64,000 nucleotides of DNA, taken from contig JAKOGI010000358.1 of assembly GCA_029747015.1 (NCBI GenBank), positions 1 through 64,000 of the forward strand. Direction: 5' to 3'. Origin of the DNA: Carnegiea gigantea (Eukaryota; Streptophyta; Magnoliopsida; Caryophyllales; Cactaceae). This document shows, piece by piece, positions 23,309 through 36,236 of the stretch (positions are counted from its first letter, which is position 1; the number at the start of each line of letters is the position of its first letter). The notes beneath the pieces were generated by a model. The model was not told the DNA's origin. It saw only the letters and a list, made by a program, of their open reading frames with translations, and searched no databases. The position numbers were made by a program, and so were the translations under genes.

Positions 23309-23962
23309 ATCGAAAATTTAAAAAAGGCTTATGAAAAGCCAATTACACAAAAGCCATCCTCAATACTATCGCAGAAAAGTTGAACCAACTTTCTGCAAAA
23401 ACTGATTCCGAAAAAGAAGTGGCCAACACTAGCACAAAACCATCTCCCATAACAGAAAGTATTTCCAGACCTTTTGTTAAATTAAAGAGTATCTCGAAAG
23501 CAAACATTGAGTCTTTGTCTAAAGCGAAAAGCTGAACTTTCAGTACATGGCAAATGAAGACAAGTGAGCAACATTTCGCCTCTATTATTGAACTCCTTTC
23601 AGCTATGTATAAGGCAGACGTTTCATTTGGAAGAAGGCATCGGAAAATTACATCAACAAAAAAGAGAAACCTTCTCTCTCTCCTCTTAGAATTTTCTTTG
23701 CTCTCTTCATTTTACAAATCCCTATACAAGTTTTAAATCGAAAATTTAAAAAAGATTTATGAAAAGCCAATTACACAAAAGCCATCCTCAAGACTATCGC
23801 AGAACCGTTGAACCAACTTTCTGCAAAAACTGATTCCAAAAAAGAAGTGGCCATCACCCGTATAAAACCATCTCTCTTAACAGAAAGGATTTCCAGACCA
23901 TTTGTCAAATTAGAGAGTATCCCGAAAGCAAACATTGAGTCTTTGTCCAAAGCGAAAAGCTC
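23108..23962 (+). repeat. Tandem duplication of promoter and CP start in unit D
   Basis: A segment of about 428 bp running from AACTTTC(A/G)G upstream of the TATA box to AAAGCGAAAAGCTC in CP is present twice in a row (about 23108-23533 and 23534-23962). The joint lies inside AAAGCGAAAAGCT/GAACTTTCAG. Each copy has its own GTATAAGG box. Confidence 0.85.
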
Positions 23963-25147
23963 AAATTTGGATATCCTTTGTACCGTTTCTGAGCAAATCA
24001 AAGATCTCGACATTTCTGCCAAAAATAAGGCTTTCACTTGCCTTGAAAAAACTTGCCAACAAAATGATAGCACGCGTTCCTCAACAGATGGAGAAGCTAT
24101 TACTAGTAGTAGCGATGAAGAAGAAGTCATAGCTACTATCCAAAAAACCTTCAAAAAAGAGGAAGAGTCTCTCATTCTTAACAAAATCAATAACTGGAGA
24201 AACGCTAGAACTAGGAATTATTATCCTAGGCCTCTTCCTATAGATATCCAATAGGAGGAAAAAAGGCCAATTCACTGATAGAAACTACAATGGTCAATCT
24301 ATCTGTGGTTGGAACATTGATCATAAATAAGAGCATGAGGTGCTATCTACGATTAAAGAAATGGGAATAGCAGTTGATGCCTACAAAGTCAATGGATATT
24401 CAAACAAAAATGCAGCTACCATAATTTCCTAGGTTTCTCTGGACAATTAAAGAATTGGTGGGATAATTATCTCACCTTTGAGGAAAGGTTAGTTCTCGAT
24501 CACACTACAAGAGAAATGGATTAACATAGTGAACAAATCTAAGATGCGTATAAAACTCTAACTCATGCCATCACTCTTCATTTGATTGGCAATCCTCAAG
24601 AAGGACAAGCTGCAGCCGAAACTGTTCTTATGAACCAAAGATGCCCAACTCTCACTGATTACAGATGGTGTAAAGATGTATTCTTTACCGATGTCTTAAA
24701 GAGAGAGGGTGGCATGTAAAGCTTCTGGAAAGAGCAATTCATTAAAGGGCCTTTCCATCTTCTTACATTTGGTATGATCTTTTGTGTTGTCGAAAGTGAA
24801 GGGCTTATCCTTTGCAGTGAACTCAAAATTCAAGCTAAATTTGGATCAGAAAAGGCCCAATCCTGAAAGGAAATGTGACTTTTTGTGAAGCATTTGGCAT
24901 TTTAAAAATAGAAGCTCCTTCTTCCAAAGCTAAACGACCTAAAAAAGCCGTTAACAAAAGATTCAAAGGAACATTCAACCTTCAAACATTTCGCCTACAA
25001 CTTCCAATCCCAAACCAACGCCTTCTATAAAGAAGAAGGCCACGAAAAAACAAGTTCTTTGTTATAAATACGGCAAATCAGATCACAAAGCCTTCCAATG
25101 CAAAAGAGTAAAGAAGATCAATGAGTTATTTGCTGATAAGCATGAGC
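23743..25147 (+). pseudogene. Unit D: coat protein (MP missing)
   Basis: Starts at the same leader-to-CP junction as units C, E and F. The main frame, 23808-24254 (148 codons), covers MNQLSAKTDSKKEVAITR, IKDLDISAKNK, SSSDEEEV and NKINNWRNARTRNYYPRP. The core (about 24440-24480, NWWDNYLTFEE) has stops, and about 90 bp is lost near 24745. The knuckle at 25060-25101 is C-Y-H-C, with the second Cys replaced by Tyr. It ends fused to RNase H at about 25148. Confidence 0.75.
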
Positions 25148-26535
25148 TCCTCCTTCTTAAATTGATTGCAAATTAGCAAAAGATGTTTTACAAAAAGATG
25201 TTAAGAATTTAGTTTAAAAAAAAAATTTTGCCCAATGGCAAACTATTTTATCGTCCTTCGATTTTGAAATTGAATTTATCAAAGGAGAGAACAATTCCTT
25301 ACCAAATTTCCTTACAAGAAAATTTTTAGAAGAAAGGGATAACAAAATTACTTATTATGCAGATTTCACGATGAGCAAAAGGGAAAGGCAAAGGTATACA
25401 GAAGGCCGATGACGACAAAATCATTCCTATAAAAAACACCTGTTACCACTGATAGATTTCCCTCCCTTATCTTATAAAACTGCTTTCATAAATTCTCTTA
25501 CAAAAAAATTCATATGACAATTACTTCACTTGATGTACTAAACACCTTTTTCTTACTAGCTACAAAATTGCCCCTACAAATCTTCTTAGTCGAGATTTTG
25601 TCCACCTTACCTTTGCGACCATCCACAAAAAAACTAGACAATTTTATGAACTCATTCTCATTGACCCCAAGTCTGTTAATATTACTCATACCACGGACAA
25701 CGCTGATCCTTCTTACACTCTCCATTCAAAATGTATTGTTGAAAATGTTTTGAATTTCCAACAATGGAAAGATCTTTTTCAAGCTAGATAATTCTCCATT
25801 CCATTTGGACAAGCCACTAACAATTATATTGACTACCACGTGGCTTGGTTTAGAGCTTTCTTCGACAAAGCAAAAATTCATTCATGGTTTTCTAACTTTC
25901 ATGACCAAGCCCCATTCACATTTCCCATTTGGTTCTATCATTGGTGAACCATGTTTGGTTGTCCTCCCTCTGTCTTACCCTATGAAACCAAGGATAGATG
26001 GGACTTCTAGTTGACAAATACCCCTGCTGATGATACCTATACCAAAGATGTTCAATTTTTGAGAACCTTTAACATTGCTTGGATTTACTGCTGGGAGTAC
26101 AGATACCAAAATTATCTTCCTAACTCGTTTTCCCTATTAGTTATCTGAATCTATAAGATCAGATGGTGGAATGAGTACAAAACTAAGCTCTGCGAAAAAG
26201 AAAATGTGGAGTACTTTTACAAAATAAGAACAAAAAAAATACACTCTCCATAAACTTCACACCTTTGACAAACGAAAGGATTCCGCACTTGGACCATCTA
26301 CTCCTACCAAGATGAAGGTCTCTTCGTCCTTTACAAATCTCAAACTAGAGGTCTCACACAAAAACAGCGAGATATCCTCGAAGGACCCAAGGATGAACCC
26401 GCTATGCGACAAATCTTCCTACCAAAGCTTCTTGACAAAGATGACTCAGACGACGATTCAAGTTCAGGAGAGTCAACTATAAAACCAAGAATCTGTGATC
26501 TACAGGACTCTCAAGATCCTTATGACCCATGACAA
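25148..26535 (+). pseudogene. Unit D: RNase H tail and long C-terminal module
   Basis: FDFEIEFIKGENN at about 25255-25295 marks the RNase H end. The long module follows with HDQAPFTFPIWFYHW (about 25900), AFNIAW-type and RYQNYLPN segments (about 26070-26120), and the charged tail to 26530. The longest frames (25805-26014) are short because of shifts. Confidence 0.7.
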
Positions 26536-26554
26536 AAAAAACTAAGGACAAAAG

Positions 26555-26997
26555 AAAAGAGCCCACAACGGTCTTGACCTTTGGCAAAAATTAGGGCCAT
26601 TATCTCAATGAAAATCTTTCTTTTGTAGGTGCAGACAAAACTATCGGCAGACACTATTTACTACAGTTCCCCGGTAGTATACTATTTTCTATAGTACTGA
26701 TAAATTACTATTCATGAACAGTCTCGAGGACAAAATTTTCAAAACATCTACAAAGTAAAGCTACTAACTTTTGACAAATGCAACCCAACTTTCAGCGCAT
26801 GACAAATGAAGACAATTGAGCATCATTTCGCCTCTATTATTGAACTCGTTTCTGCTATATATAAGGTAGACATTTCATTTGGAAGAAGGCATCAGAAAAT
26901 TACAGCAATAAAAAAGAGAAACCTTCTCTGTCTCCTCTTAGAATTTTCTTTGCTCTATTCATTTTACAAATCCCTATACAAGTTTCAAATCGAAAAT
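26555..26997 (+). promoter_or_regulatory. Unit D/E: promoter region
   Basis: GGTCTTGACCTTT (about 26561), acceptor-like TTTCTTTTGTAG (ends about 26628), ACTATT repeats (about 26652-26710), and a strong TATATATAAGG (26857-26865). The leader is fused to CP at about 26998. The frame 26806-27312 (168 codons) runs through the TATA box into CP in phase; I think that is coincidence. Confidence 0.7.
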
Positions 26998-27458
26998 TTA
27001 AAAAAGGTTCATAAACAAGCTGATTACATAAAAGCCATCCTTGATACTATTACTGAACAGTTGAACCAAGTTTCTACACAAACTGATTCCAAAAAAGAAG
27101 TGGCCAGCAGCGGTATAAAACCCTCTCCCTTTACAGAAAGTATTTCCAAACCATTTGTCAAATTATATAGTATCTCGAAAGCAAACGTTGAGTCCTTGTC
27201 CAAAGCGAAAAGCTCAAATTTGGATATCTTTTGTACCATTTTTGAGCAAATCAAAGATCTCGATATCTCCACCAATAATAAGGCTCTCACCTGGCTTGAT
27301 AAAACTTGCTAACAAAATGACAACACGCCTTCCTCAACAGATGAAGAAGCTGGTACCGGTAGTAGTGACCAAGAACAAGTCATATCTACTATGTAAAAAA
27401 GCTTCAGAGAAGAAGAAGAGCCTCTTGCTCTTAACAAAATCAATAACTAGAGAAACGC
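26998..27458 (+). pseudogene. Unit E: coat protein, part 1
   Basis: CP N-proximal segment without MP (HKQADYIKAILDTI onward), containing SSSDQ-like sequence near 27360 and ending at NKINN (about 27450). The non-autonomous LTR element inserted at AACGC (27454-27458). Confidence 0.75.
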
Positions 27459-28697
27459 TAATACGACTACAAGTGCACGATGGCCTTGTAGCTATTCAAG
27501 GTCGATCCCACAGAGATTAGGTGAAACTGCTGGGTTATGATCCCTCAAGATATGCTAAGCGAAATTCTAATTTAAATGGTTTCGAATTAACAATTGCAAA
27601 TAAACTTTTCTAAATCAAATATGGGAAAAATGCCTTGGAATTTTCATGGCTATAAAGGGAATTGAATCAAAATGATAAATATGTGCCTTTCTCTAATTAG
27701 TTAATTTCGAGGAATTGCAATCTATATAGAAATTCAGTCTATTATTTCAAAATCAACTAAATTTGCCTAAACTAAGCAAGTGTCGCTCTTTCAAGCTAAT
27801 TTGACTTAACCTAAGTTTAAAATTTTCAATTACTTAATTCGAGTCCTCCCAACTTGACAATCTCTCCCTCAAAAAGATGCCACGATAGGTTCTAACAAGC
27901 AGTCCGACAACGAAATGTCGTCATTTGAATGTTCACTTGATTGTTTCAAGTGTGCAAGTAAATTTCGACCATAAATCTACTCACAACATATGTAACACCT
28001 AATAGAACAAAATCAAACCAATCATAAAGATAAGCACAATTGAACATGATCCAATAACAATTCCATAAACTACTAAATCCCTAGACAAAATAAAACTACT
28101 CAACTATGATTAAATTAAACATCTAAAATGATACATCTAAAGAGAAGAAAATAGAAGAGAGAAGAGAAAAGAGATGCTCAACCAAGATTGCGCTTGAACC
28201 ATCGTGCAAACCCGGGTTGTAATCCTTGTAAATCTTCCCTTCAACTCTATCTCTCTCTCTCTCTCTAATCTAAACTAATCCTAATCTGCTGGAAGAGAGG
28301 AAAAGTATGGAATGGGATGGATGGGATGATATTTTGCTGCAGAACGGGGCTATTTATGGGAGAGCTTGATTCATCTTAGCCACACGATGAGGGCAAACGA
28401 AGAGGCCCACGGGCTGACCGTGGTCTAGGCTAGTTCATCATTCTTCTGCTTTTCTTTAGTTCCAGGGGCATAGCATCACAGGAGCGTCAGTGGGGAGTCC
28501 AAATACACTCATTTGTGGTCAAATCTGGGGTAAAAGGTCCAAAACCTGCAAAACACAGAAAAGAACCATACCTAAGTATAAGATGGGAAAAGGAGTATGA
28601 ATTATAACATAAAGAACATAATTTTCCTTAAAAATGCAGGAAAATGACCCTAAAATGATGTATACAATAAAATGATGCATATAATAGGCACTTATCA
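27459..28697 (-). repeat. LARD-like element LTR, downstream (3') copy
   Basis: Matches 31620-32881 closely. Contains a (CT)n run near 28250-28266 and, on the minus strand, a TATA-like ATAAATAG (28350-28357). A purine tract GGAAGAG adjoins it at about 28702. Confidence 0.9.
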
Positions 28698-30434
28698 AAC
28701 TCTTCCATGCTTAAACTGTTGCTTGTCCTCAAGCAAACACTATATAAAACTGACAAGGGAAGATACATCTAGGACTCAAAACATAAAACCTCTTTAAAGT
28801 TGGCAAGTCATAGGCTATCACAAGTAAGAATAGCAATCAACAACAACCCTAAATAGTGTGCAAAACATTTCAAAATTAGGAGGAGAAGGTTTTCGACGAC
28901 GTATAAGACCACAAGCTCGATATCAAACTTAATCACCCTAAAGAACCACAAAGCATATCATGTAAGCACATGGAAATGTAGAGCTAAATGGACCGGTAGA
29001 ACCTCACTTTTGGGAAATGTGGATCACTCCCGCTCATGTGTTTGAAATATAGCATAGGTTCACTCAAGACTCATTCCAAAGATGCAAACTATCATAAGCT
29101 TGATAAGACTCTCAAATTTCTCCACCAGTAAAATGCAATGTGCACAAGACAATCAAGAGGACTTTACTTGGGTTGTAATGTGGGCTATAAGGGTTAAGGG
29201 AAAGGAGTGGACAAATGTATTTGTGCAATGTGTAGCAACTTAGCCAAAGACTAGGGAGCAACTTATCAAAATACCAAGAAACCTTGAAGTTCACTAACAC
29301 TCCAAACCTCAAAATACAATGAACATATCCCATGAATCAATTACATAGGAAATGAGTTGACAAAAAAGGAACTCAAGCTTTTTACATATCCAATGCCAAT
29401 CATTGAGTAATTTTTTTTTTTTTGGCTTTTTTTTCCTTGCTTTTTTTTTCCTTTATTTTTGCAACATGATTTTTTCTTCTTGTTTTTTTTCTCTTCTTCT
29501 TCTACTTTTTTTCCCTTTTTTTTCCTTTTTTTGGGAAATGAAATAAAAATGCAATTATTGAAAGGCATATGATCACTAATTATCAACTCACAACCGAATA
29601 CATATATACACAACCCAAACAAGAGGGAACCAAAATAAATGCTCAATATCATCAATCCCTCAACAAACCAACACACCAAAGCCACCTTAAACTCAATTAT
29701 CCCAAAACCTCCCACTAGATAGATGAAGTGATGCTCCATAGACTTGGCTTAAAGGTAAGAATATGTGTTTAGCGAAGGGCTAATATGAAGGGATCACAAC
29801 AAAAGAAGATATAAGCTAGGGGGCTAGCAAAAGGAAAAAAACATGTAATACAAGGATAGGCTATTTGGCTATGCAGCTAAAATCACTAAACAAAGAAATG
29901 CCTCTATCATATCATCAAATGTGCACATACTATTGTGGTTTTGAACAAGAATCTAGGTAACTTCTAGAGATGCAACATGAAAGAGTCACACACATGAAAG
30001 AAACATGAGACTAAATACAATGATTAGTCTAAATAAGGCTCAAAATCTCATGGGATATCTACCAAAGTCGCAATAAGCTTATAAAATGACTCGGTGTACA
30101 AACATTAGTGCTAAGGACTCTAAGGGATAAAATAGTTTTCAACTAAGACAAGGGTTAAAACAAGAAGCATTTACAAAACCTTCAAAAATTTGAGCACCAA
30201 AAGGGATGACACATCAAAAGATATTCAAACTGATGAAAGCTATCATGCCTAGCAAACACATTATTGGAGGCTATTTCAAACCAATCCACACCATCCTTAC
30301 ATGCAATCCTATATGCAATCTAAAAATCAACTAAATGTAAAATACTAACAAAAGCAACCCTAAAACTATATGATCTAACATGTATGCAATCTAATAACCA
30401 AAATAGAAAACATCAAACTACCCTTCCCTCATGC
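28698..30434 (-). other. LARD-like interior, non-coding part
   Basis: No domain recognised. It contains a T-rich tract (29409-29535) that reads as Lys/Glu-rich on the minus strand (29341-29739); this is low-complexity sequence, not a gene. Confidence 0.6.
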
Positions 30435-31477
30435 TTAAGTAAACTCCTGGGGCCACAATTTAGAAAGTAAAAGGTAAGAGGTAATAAACAAAATTACACC
30501 AAAGACAACTAATATCCTCTTAACCTTATCAATAGCCTTAGAAAAATTATGGGAAGGATTAAAGAATGTAGTCCACATGATTTTCCTAGGCAAGTCTCCT
30601 AGGCACATGCAATATGGGTCAAGTGAGGCATTATACCCACTGAAGTAACCTAGAGAAAGAAAATTCTCAACGTTTCCACCAAGCATATCAAACATTTTAT
30701 CCTCATAGCCAAAATCAATATTAGCATTACAAATCATAGAATTATCAATGGGCTTAACAATGTCATACTCACGGGAAGGAGAGGGTTGTAAATACATAGG
30801 TGAAACATGGGAATGATCAAGAGGATTGGGGATGACACTGTCATCAAAACTAAGGCTAGGAGACTCCTCATGCATAAACACATCACATGACCCCTCCAAA
30901 AGAGTCTCAACTAGATCATGCACCTTATCTAAAATATCTTCTAACTTAAAACATGCATTAGCAAAATCAAACCTAGCTTCAAACCCAAAAGGCTCACCCA
31001 CCTCGAGCCCCGTGTACTGAGCTGAAGGAAAGGACGAGTTAGGTATGGATAGGACAACATCAGTATTGTCTAGGGTGATACAAAGTCAGGTTGCACATAA
31101 CATGCACAATAAGGACATACATTAGTTTCATGGTCAGAAGAATTACACAAATCACACCAAAAAGGGGCATAATAAGATCTAGAATAGAATGCGTAAGGAT
31201 CAGGAAATGAATATTTAGAAATAATCGTAACCTTCTCAAATTCAAATGAATCCCAAGCAATCCACTTAAGCAAATGCCATACATCATCAACATTTTTGCC
31301 ATAAAAATCTCAATACCCTAAAAGAGTTTGGGTTTCACTATTTACACCCGCATCAACAATGTCCAAACTTTCACACTTACTAACACAATAACTACATTGA
31401 GCAAGAAAAACATTTAATCGCTTAAAATATCTCCAAAATAATTCATGTTCAAACTGGGAGAAAGGGAAAATTGCCAT
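30435..31477 (-). pseudogene. Gag-like protein of the LARD-like element
   Basis: From the ATG at 31477 (MAIFPFSQFEHELFWRY) the frame runs to about 31070, with a TGA at a likely Trp near 31310. A frameshift between 31070 and 31020 leads into 188 codons ending SKLWPQEFT at 30435. A Cys-rich motif CDLCNSSDHETNVCPYC (about 31100-31150) could be a zinc-binding site. The C-terminus has a hydrophobic segment (VVFGVILFITSYLLL). Similar unnamed proteins occur in plant non-autonomous LTR elements; function unknown. Confidence 0.6.
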
Positions 31478-31600
31478 TGTTGTTTCTAAAAAATTCTTTT
31501 TTTTTTTAGTTTTTCAATTTTTATTTTGGTTTTTTTCCAAAGAAAGCAAAATGCTTAGTCAAACCTATCAGGAAAAACCCAATATTCGACACTAGTCCAT

Positions 31601-31613
31601 GGCAATGGCGCCA
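31601..31613 (-). other. LARD-like element primer binding site
   Basis: Minus-strand TGGCGCCATTGCC, six bases inside the 5' LTR. The TGGCGCC core is that used by Tat/Athila-type plant retrotransposons. Confidence 0.8.
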
Positions 31614-31619
31614 AAAACT

Positions 31620-32881
31620 TAATATGACCACAAGCGCACGGCGGCATTGTAGCTGTTCAAGGTCGATCCCACAGAGACTAGGTGAAACTACTGGGTTATG
31701 ATCCCTAAAGGTATGCTCAGCGGAATTCTAATTTAAGTGGTTTCGAATTAACAATTGCAAATAAACTTTTATAAATCAAATATGGGAAAAACGCCTAGGA
31801 ATTTTTGTAGTTATGAAAGGGAATTTAATCAAAATGATAGACATGTGCCTTTCTCTAATTGGTTAATTTTGAGGAATTGGAATTTATACAAAAATTTAGT
31901 CTATTATTTCAAAATCAACTAAATTTGCCTAAACTAAGCAAATGTCGCTCTTTCAAGCTAATTTGACTTAATCTAAGTTTAATATTTTCGATTACTTAAT
32001 TCGAGTCCTCCCAACTTGACCATCTCTCTTTTGAGATGATATAACGATAGGTTCTAACAAGCAATCCAACAACCAAATGTTGTCTTTCAAATGTTCACTT
32101 GATTGTTTCAAGTGTGCAAGTAAATTTTGGCCATAAATCTAGTCACAACATATATAACACTTGATAGAATGAAATCAAACCAATCATGAAGATAAACACA
32201 ATTGAACATGATCCAATAACAATTCCACAAACTACTAAATCCCTAGACAAAATAAAAGCACTCAAACATGATTAAATTCAACATCTAAAATGATAAATCT
32301 AAAGAGAAGAAAAGAGAAGAGAGAAGAGAAAAGAGATGCTCAGCCAAGATTGCGTTTGAACCGTCGTGCAAACCTGGGGTGGAATCCTTGCAAATCTTCC
32401 CTTGAACTCTATCTCTCTCTCTCTCTAATCTAAACTAATCCTGAGCTACTTGAAGAGAGGAAAGGAATGGAATGGGATGGATGGGATGATTGCATTTTGT
32501 TGCAGAACGGCGCTATTTATGGGAGAGCTCGATTGATCTCAGTCACATGATGAGGGAAAACGAAGAGGCTAGCTATTACAGGCCTACCACGGACCATGGA
32601 ATCCACCACGGGATGACCGTGGTATGGACGAGTTCGTCATTCTTCTGCTTTTCTTTGGCTTCATGGGCATAGCATCATAGGAGCGTCCGTGGGGAGTCCA
32701 AATACACTCATTTATGGGTCAAATATGGGGTAAAAAGGTCCAAAACCTGCAAAACACAGAAAAGAACCATACCCAGGCGTAAAAAGGAAAAAAGAGTACA
32801 AATTATTACATAAAGCACATAATTTTCCCTAAAAATGCACGAAAATGACCCTAAAATGATGTATACAATGCGCGCTTATCA
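31620..32881 (-). repeat. LARD-like element LTR, upstream (5') copy
   Basis: On the minus strand runs TGATAAGCGC...GTCATATTA. TATA-like ATAAATAG at 32513-32520 and a (CT)n run near 32410-32424. It contains about 60 bases near 32570-32630 not found in the other copy. Confidence 0.9.
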
Positions 32882-33020
32882 AACGCTAGAACTAGGAATT
32901 ATTGTCCTAGGCATACTCCTCCAGATATCCAATATGAAGAAAGATGTCAATTCACCGATGGAAACTACAATGGTCAATCTATCTGTGGCTGCAACATTGA
33001 TGGCACATCAGAGCATGAGG
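32882..33020 (+). pseudogene. Unit E: coat protein, part 2
   Basis: A 139-bp island of CP sequence (ARTRNY onward, to the SEHEV position) between the LTR element and the hAT transposon. Its last eight bases, GCATGAGG, are the hAT target duplication. Confidence 0.8.
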
Positions 33021-33040
33021 TAGGGGTGCTCAAAACCGGT

Positions 33041-33265
33041 TAACCAGAGTTTCGGTTAACCGAAAACCGGTTAACCGTTTTTTCGGTTCGGAAAAACTGT
33101 GAACCGTAAACCGAACCGAAATTACCGATTAACCGAAATTCGGTTAACCGAAAATACCGGTTTGGCAAAAAGACGAACCGTAAACCGAACTGAAACACAC
33201 GGTTAACCGAAATTTCGGTTCGGTTAACCGTAATTTCGGTTCGGTTTGCGGTTAACCGAACCCCT
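33041..33265. repeat. hAT subterminal repeat array, one end
   Basis: Dense palindromic CGGTTAACCG and related TTCGGTTCGGTT/AACCGAACCG motifs. The matching array is at the other end of the element. Likely transposase binding sites, by analogy with other hAT elements. Confidence 0.8.
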
Positions 33266-33403
33266 ATATATCTAAATTTACATTTTTTTGGAGGGTTTTT
33301 ATTTTTTTTTTTTAGGGTTAACCGCAACTTCCTGTCTTTTTTTTTTTTGTTTACCTTAAACCAAAACAAACTCATCAAAAATACAAAACATAAAACATAC
33401 AAA

Positions 33404-33463
33404 GCAACATTTCCCTACATACTCCATAAGTCAAATGCAACATTTCCCTACATACTCCATAAG
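33404..33463. repeat. Short tandem duplication in hAT
   Basis: GCAACATTTCCCTACATACT plus CCATAAG occurs twice, at 33404-33430 and 33437-33463, downstream of the transposase gene. Confidence 0.85.
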
Positions 33464-33696
33464 AACTAGCAATCACCTTCAAACATAAAATTTTAACACG
33501 TAAGGGTGGGGGAAGGGATGGGGGGATTAGTTAGTGTTACAAACCATGTATAAGTACTTAAAAGTTTCAACAAATATTACAAACTAAGGATGAGGGATAA
33601 AACATCAAGGATCCCAATTTCCAATAAAAACTACAAATTAAAGTTTGCATCACAAGAGGGTTGAGACTTGAGACTTGAGAGCTCCAATGCTCCACT

Positions 33697-36038
33697 TCAT
33701 AGATCACTTGAAGCATCAATAGACTCATCGATAATAATTGTGGGTTGCTCCAAAGCCAAGTCTTTAATACCTAACAATGAAGTTCATGTAAAATAAAATT
33801 TTGATTATACATATATACTATTAAAGTTATAAAAATAATAACAGAAATGAACAAATAATAAATGAGAATGAGAAAACTCACTTTTCTCCAATTCCTCCAT
33901 CTCAAGAAAGGTGTCTTCTATTATGAGAGGACCATGTGACCTTCTTAACCAATCTTGACAACAAATGAGAGCTTCCACCATTCTAGGGGTTAAGGAAGTG
34001 CGAAAAGAATCAAGAACACGACCCCCTGTGCTAAAAGCGGACTCAGAAGCCACAGTAGAAACTGGTATAGCAAGCAAATCCCGAGCCATTTTGGCTAGAA
34101 TAGGGTATCTCTTTTGTTGATCCCTCCAAAATTGCAAAATTTCAAATACATCATCATTTCCCTCTTCACAATCATCACTTAAATACTTGTCTAACTCACT
34201 TTTCTTCTCACTTTCTAGAGTTCCCTTCTCTTTCTTATATCTCATACTCATAAGTTGATTGACATCCATCCTTTGTTCATCATTTGAGCCCACATCACAA
34301 GGAGCACTAGAAGGAGTGACACTACTTGATGCTTCCATTTTTCGCTTTGGTGGAGGAACACTAAATGAGTAATAATCAAACAAAGATCTTAAAGTATACT
34401 TGACTTTAAGAAACAACATATTGGCACTTTCATCATCATAATTAGTCCTTATCACCCATTCAACGTAATCCAATTTGTATCTTGGGTCAAGGACTAAAGC
34501 AATAAACAATAAGACATTGATATTATCAACATTTGCCCAATACTTGTCATATTTGGCTTTCATTTGATATGCCATATTCCTAATGCTCTCATCCACATTG
34601 TTACAATAACCAGCTATCAAGTAGCCAACTCCATATATTTGGGGTACATAAGAATTACCCGTCACATAAAGAGACCCAGACAGCTTCAAAGTTGTGTCAT
34701 AAAAAATTCTCAAAAAAGGCAACAATGCACCAACTTTCTTCCAATCGTCATTATTTGGTGGACCACCATGCTTTCTCATTTCTTTAATGTAAAGACCACC
34801 TTTTGACTCCAAATTACTAAATGCCTTTCTAAATTTCAAAGCACATTCAAGCATCAAAAAAGTAGAGTTCCATCTTGTATCAACATCTAAACAAACAAGA
34901 CCTTTTTCATTGATGCCTTCCTCTTCTACACAAGCCTTAAACTTTTCTAAACTTGCAGGTGAAGACCTCACAAATCTTACGGGCAAACGAATTTTAACAA
35001 TAGATGGATCAAGATCCTTTAATCCATCTTTCAGAACAAGATTCAAAATATGCGCCACACATCTCATATGTAAATAATTACCATCCAAGACAGTAGTTCC
35101 CCAATGATTTAGTCTTCTTTTCAAATATTGAATAGCAACGTCATTTGAACTTGCATTATCAACTGTCACAGTCAAAACATTTTTCAAATTCCATTCAATT
35201 AAACACTTCTCAATCGCTCTCCCAATAAGCTCACTAGAGTGGCCACCAATAGGGCAAAAATTGATTATTCTTTTATGCAAATTCCAATCATCATTAATAA
35301 AATGTGCAGTGAGACACATATAACTCAAATTTTGCCCTGAAGTCCAAGTATCAGTGGTTAAACATACTCTTGAAGGCACCTTCTCAAAAAAACCCTTTAA
35401 TTTCCTTCTTTCATCAATGAAAAGAGCATAACAATCTCTAGCTATTGTGTGTCTTGAAGGGGGAGCAAAATTTGGATGCAAACTCTTGCAAAAACCACGA
35501 AATCCCTCACGTTCAACAAACATGAAAGGCAACTCATCTATGATAATCATTTTCACAAGCTCTTTCCTACTAAAATCTGGATCAAATTGCCAACAAGAAG
35601 GAACATTCACGTGCTCAATAGATCCATCTTCTTTAACAACTCTTTTTGTTTGAAAACTAAGCAATTTTTGTTTTTGATCCACATTAGCAGGATATTTCTT
35701 GCATCTCTGTAAATTATTTTCCATGACACTTGTCCCATTTCTAGAACAAACATGAAGCAATTGTTCACAATATTTGCATTCATCTCTCCTTCAACATTGG
35801 TTTCATCATAATGCGCCCAATATACGGACTTTCTCTTTTTTCCAAAAGAGGATGAAGTACTTACATTGGGTATAGGTGGCTTGCTTGCCTTGCTTCTAGT
35901 AGAATTTGCCTCATTTGATGACCTTTTTTTAGTCTTTGTTGGTGCCACTTCCTCTATATCATCGACATCATCATCATCAACAATTATGTTCATGGGAGCA
36001 TTTTCATTGGTCGTATCATTGCTCGAACTCGAAAACAT
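33697..36038 (-). pseudogene. hAT transposase, one frameshift
   Basis: From the ATG at 36038 an acidic/Ser-rich N-terminus leads to a BED-type zinc finger (VYWAHYDE, then CKYC and NGTSVMENNLQRC; the usual His is Asn). A frameshift at about 35777-35790 separates it from a 651-codon frame carrying DTWTSGQNLSYMCL, CVAHILNLVLKDGL, DVDTRWNSTFLML, and the C-terminal dimerisation domain (LAIPVSTVASESAFSTGGR). A probable 3' intron (33771-33881, donor GTGAGT, acceptor TTAG) joins a last exon ending at the TGA at 33697 in phase. The protein would cut and paste the element. About 760 residues, typical for hAT. Confidence 0.85.
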
Positions 36039-36236
36039 CGTATTCTACAAACAAACGAGTAAGTCATTGAATAGGGAAAACCTAAAACTTTTGGTTGGGG
36101 GTTAAGTATATATGATTAATTATGATAACTATGGGTCAAACTCATATAGTATATGTATTCATTATTCAACACTTTAAACCTAAAACTTCATTTATTCAAA
36201 GCTTGCCATGACAAACTGAAAAGTGAAAAGTGTGAA

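Larger units (their letters stand above)
27459..32881 (-). mobile_element. Non-autonomous LTR element (LARD/TR-GAG-like)
   Basis: Two LTRs (27459-28697 and 31620-32881) enclose 2.9 kb. The 5-bp duplication AACGC flanks it (27454-27458, 32882-32886). On the minus strand the LTR begins TGATAAGCGC, and the interior starts with the primer site TGGCGCCATTGCC, typical of Tat/Ogre/Athila-type elements. The only coding trace is a Gag-like frame on the minus strand; no PR, RT or integrase. It would need enzymes from an autonomous relative. Confidence 0.85.

Noticed and set aside
26806..27312. 168-codon frame starting upstream of the TATA box and running into CP
   Set aside because: Its first part is promoter and leader DNA; being in phase with CP is probably coincidence created by the fusion.
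29341..29739. Lys/Glu-rich open frame on the minus strand
   Set aside because: It is a T-rich low-complexity tract inside the LARD-like interior, with no domain.
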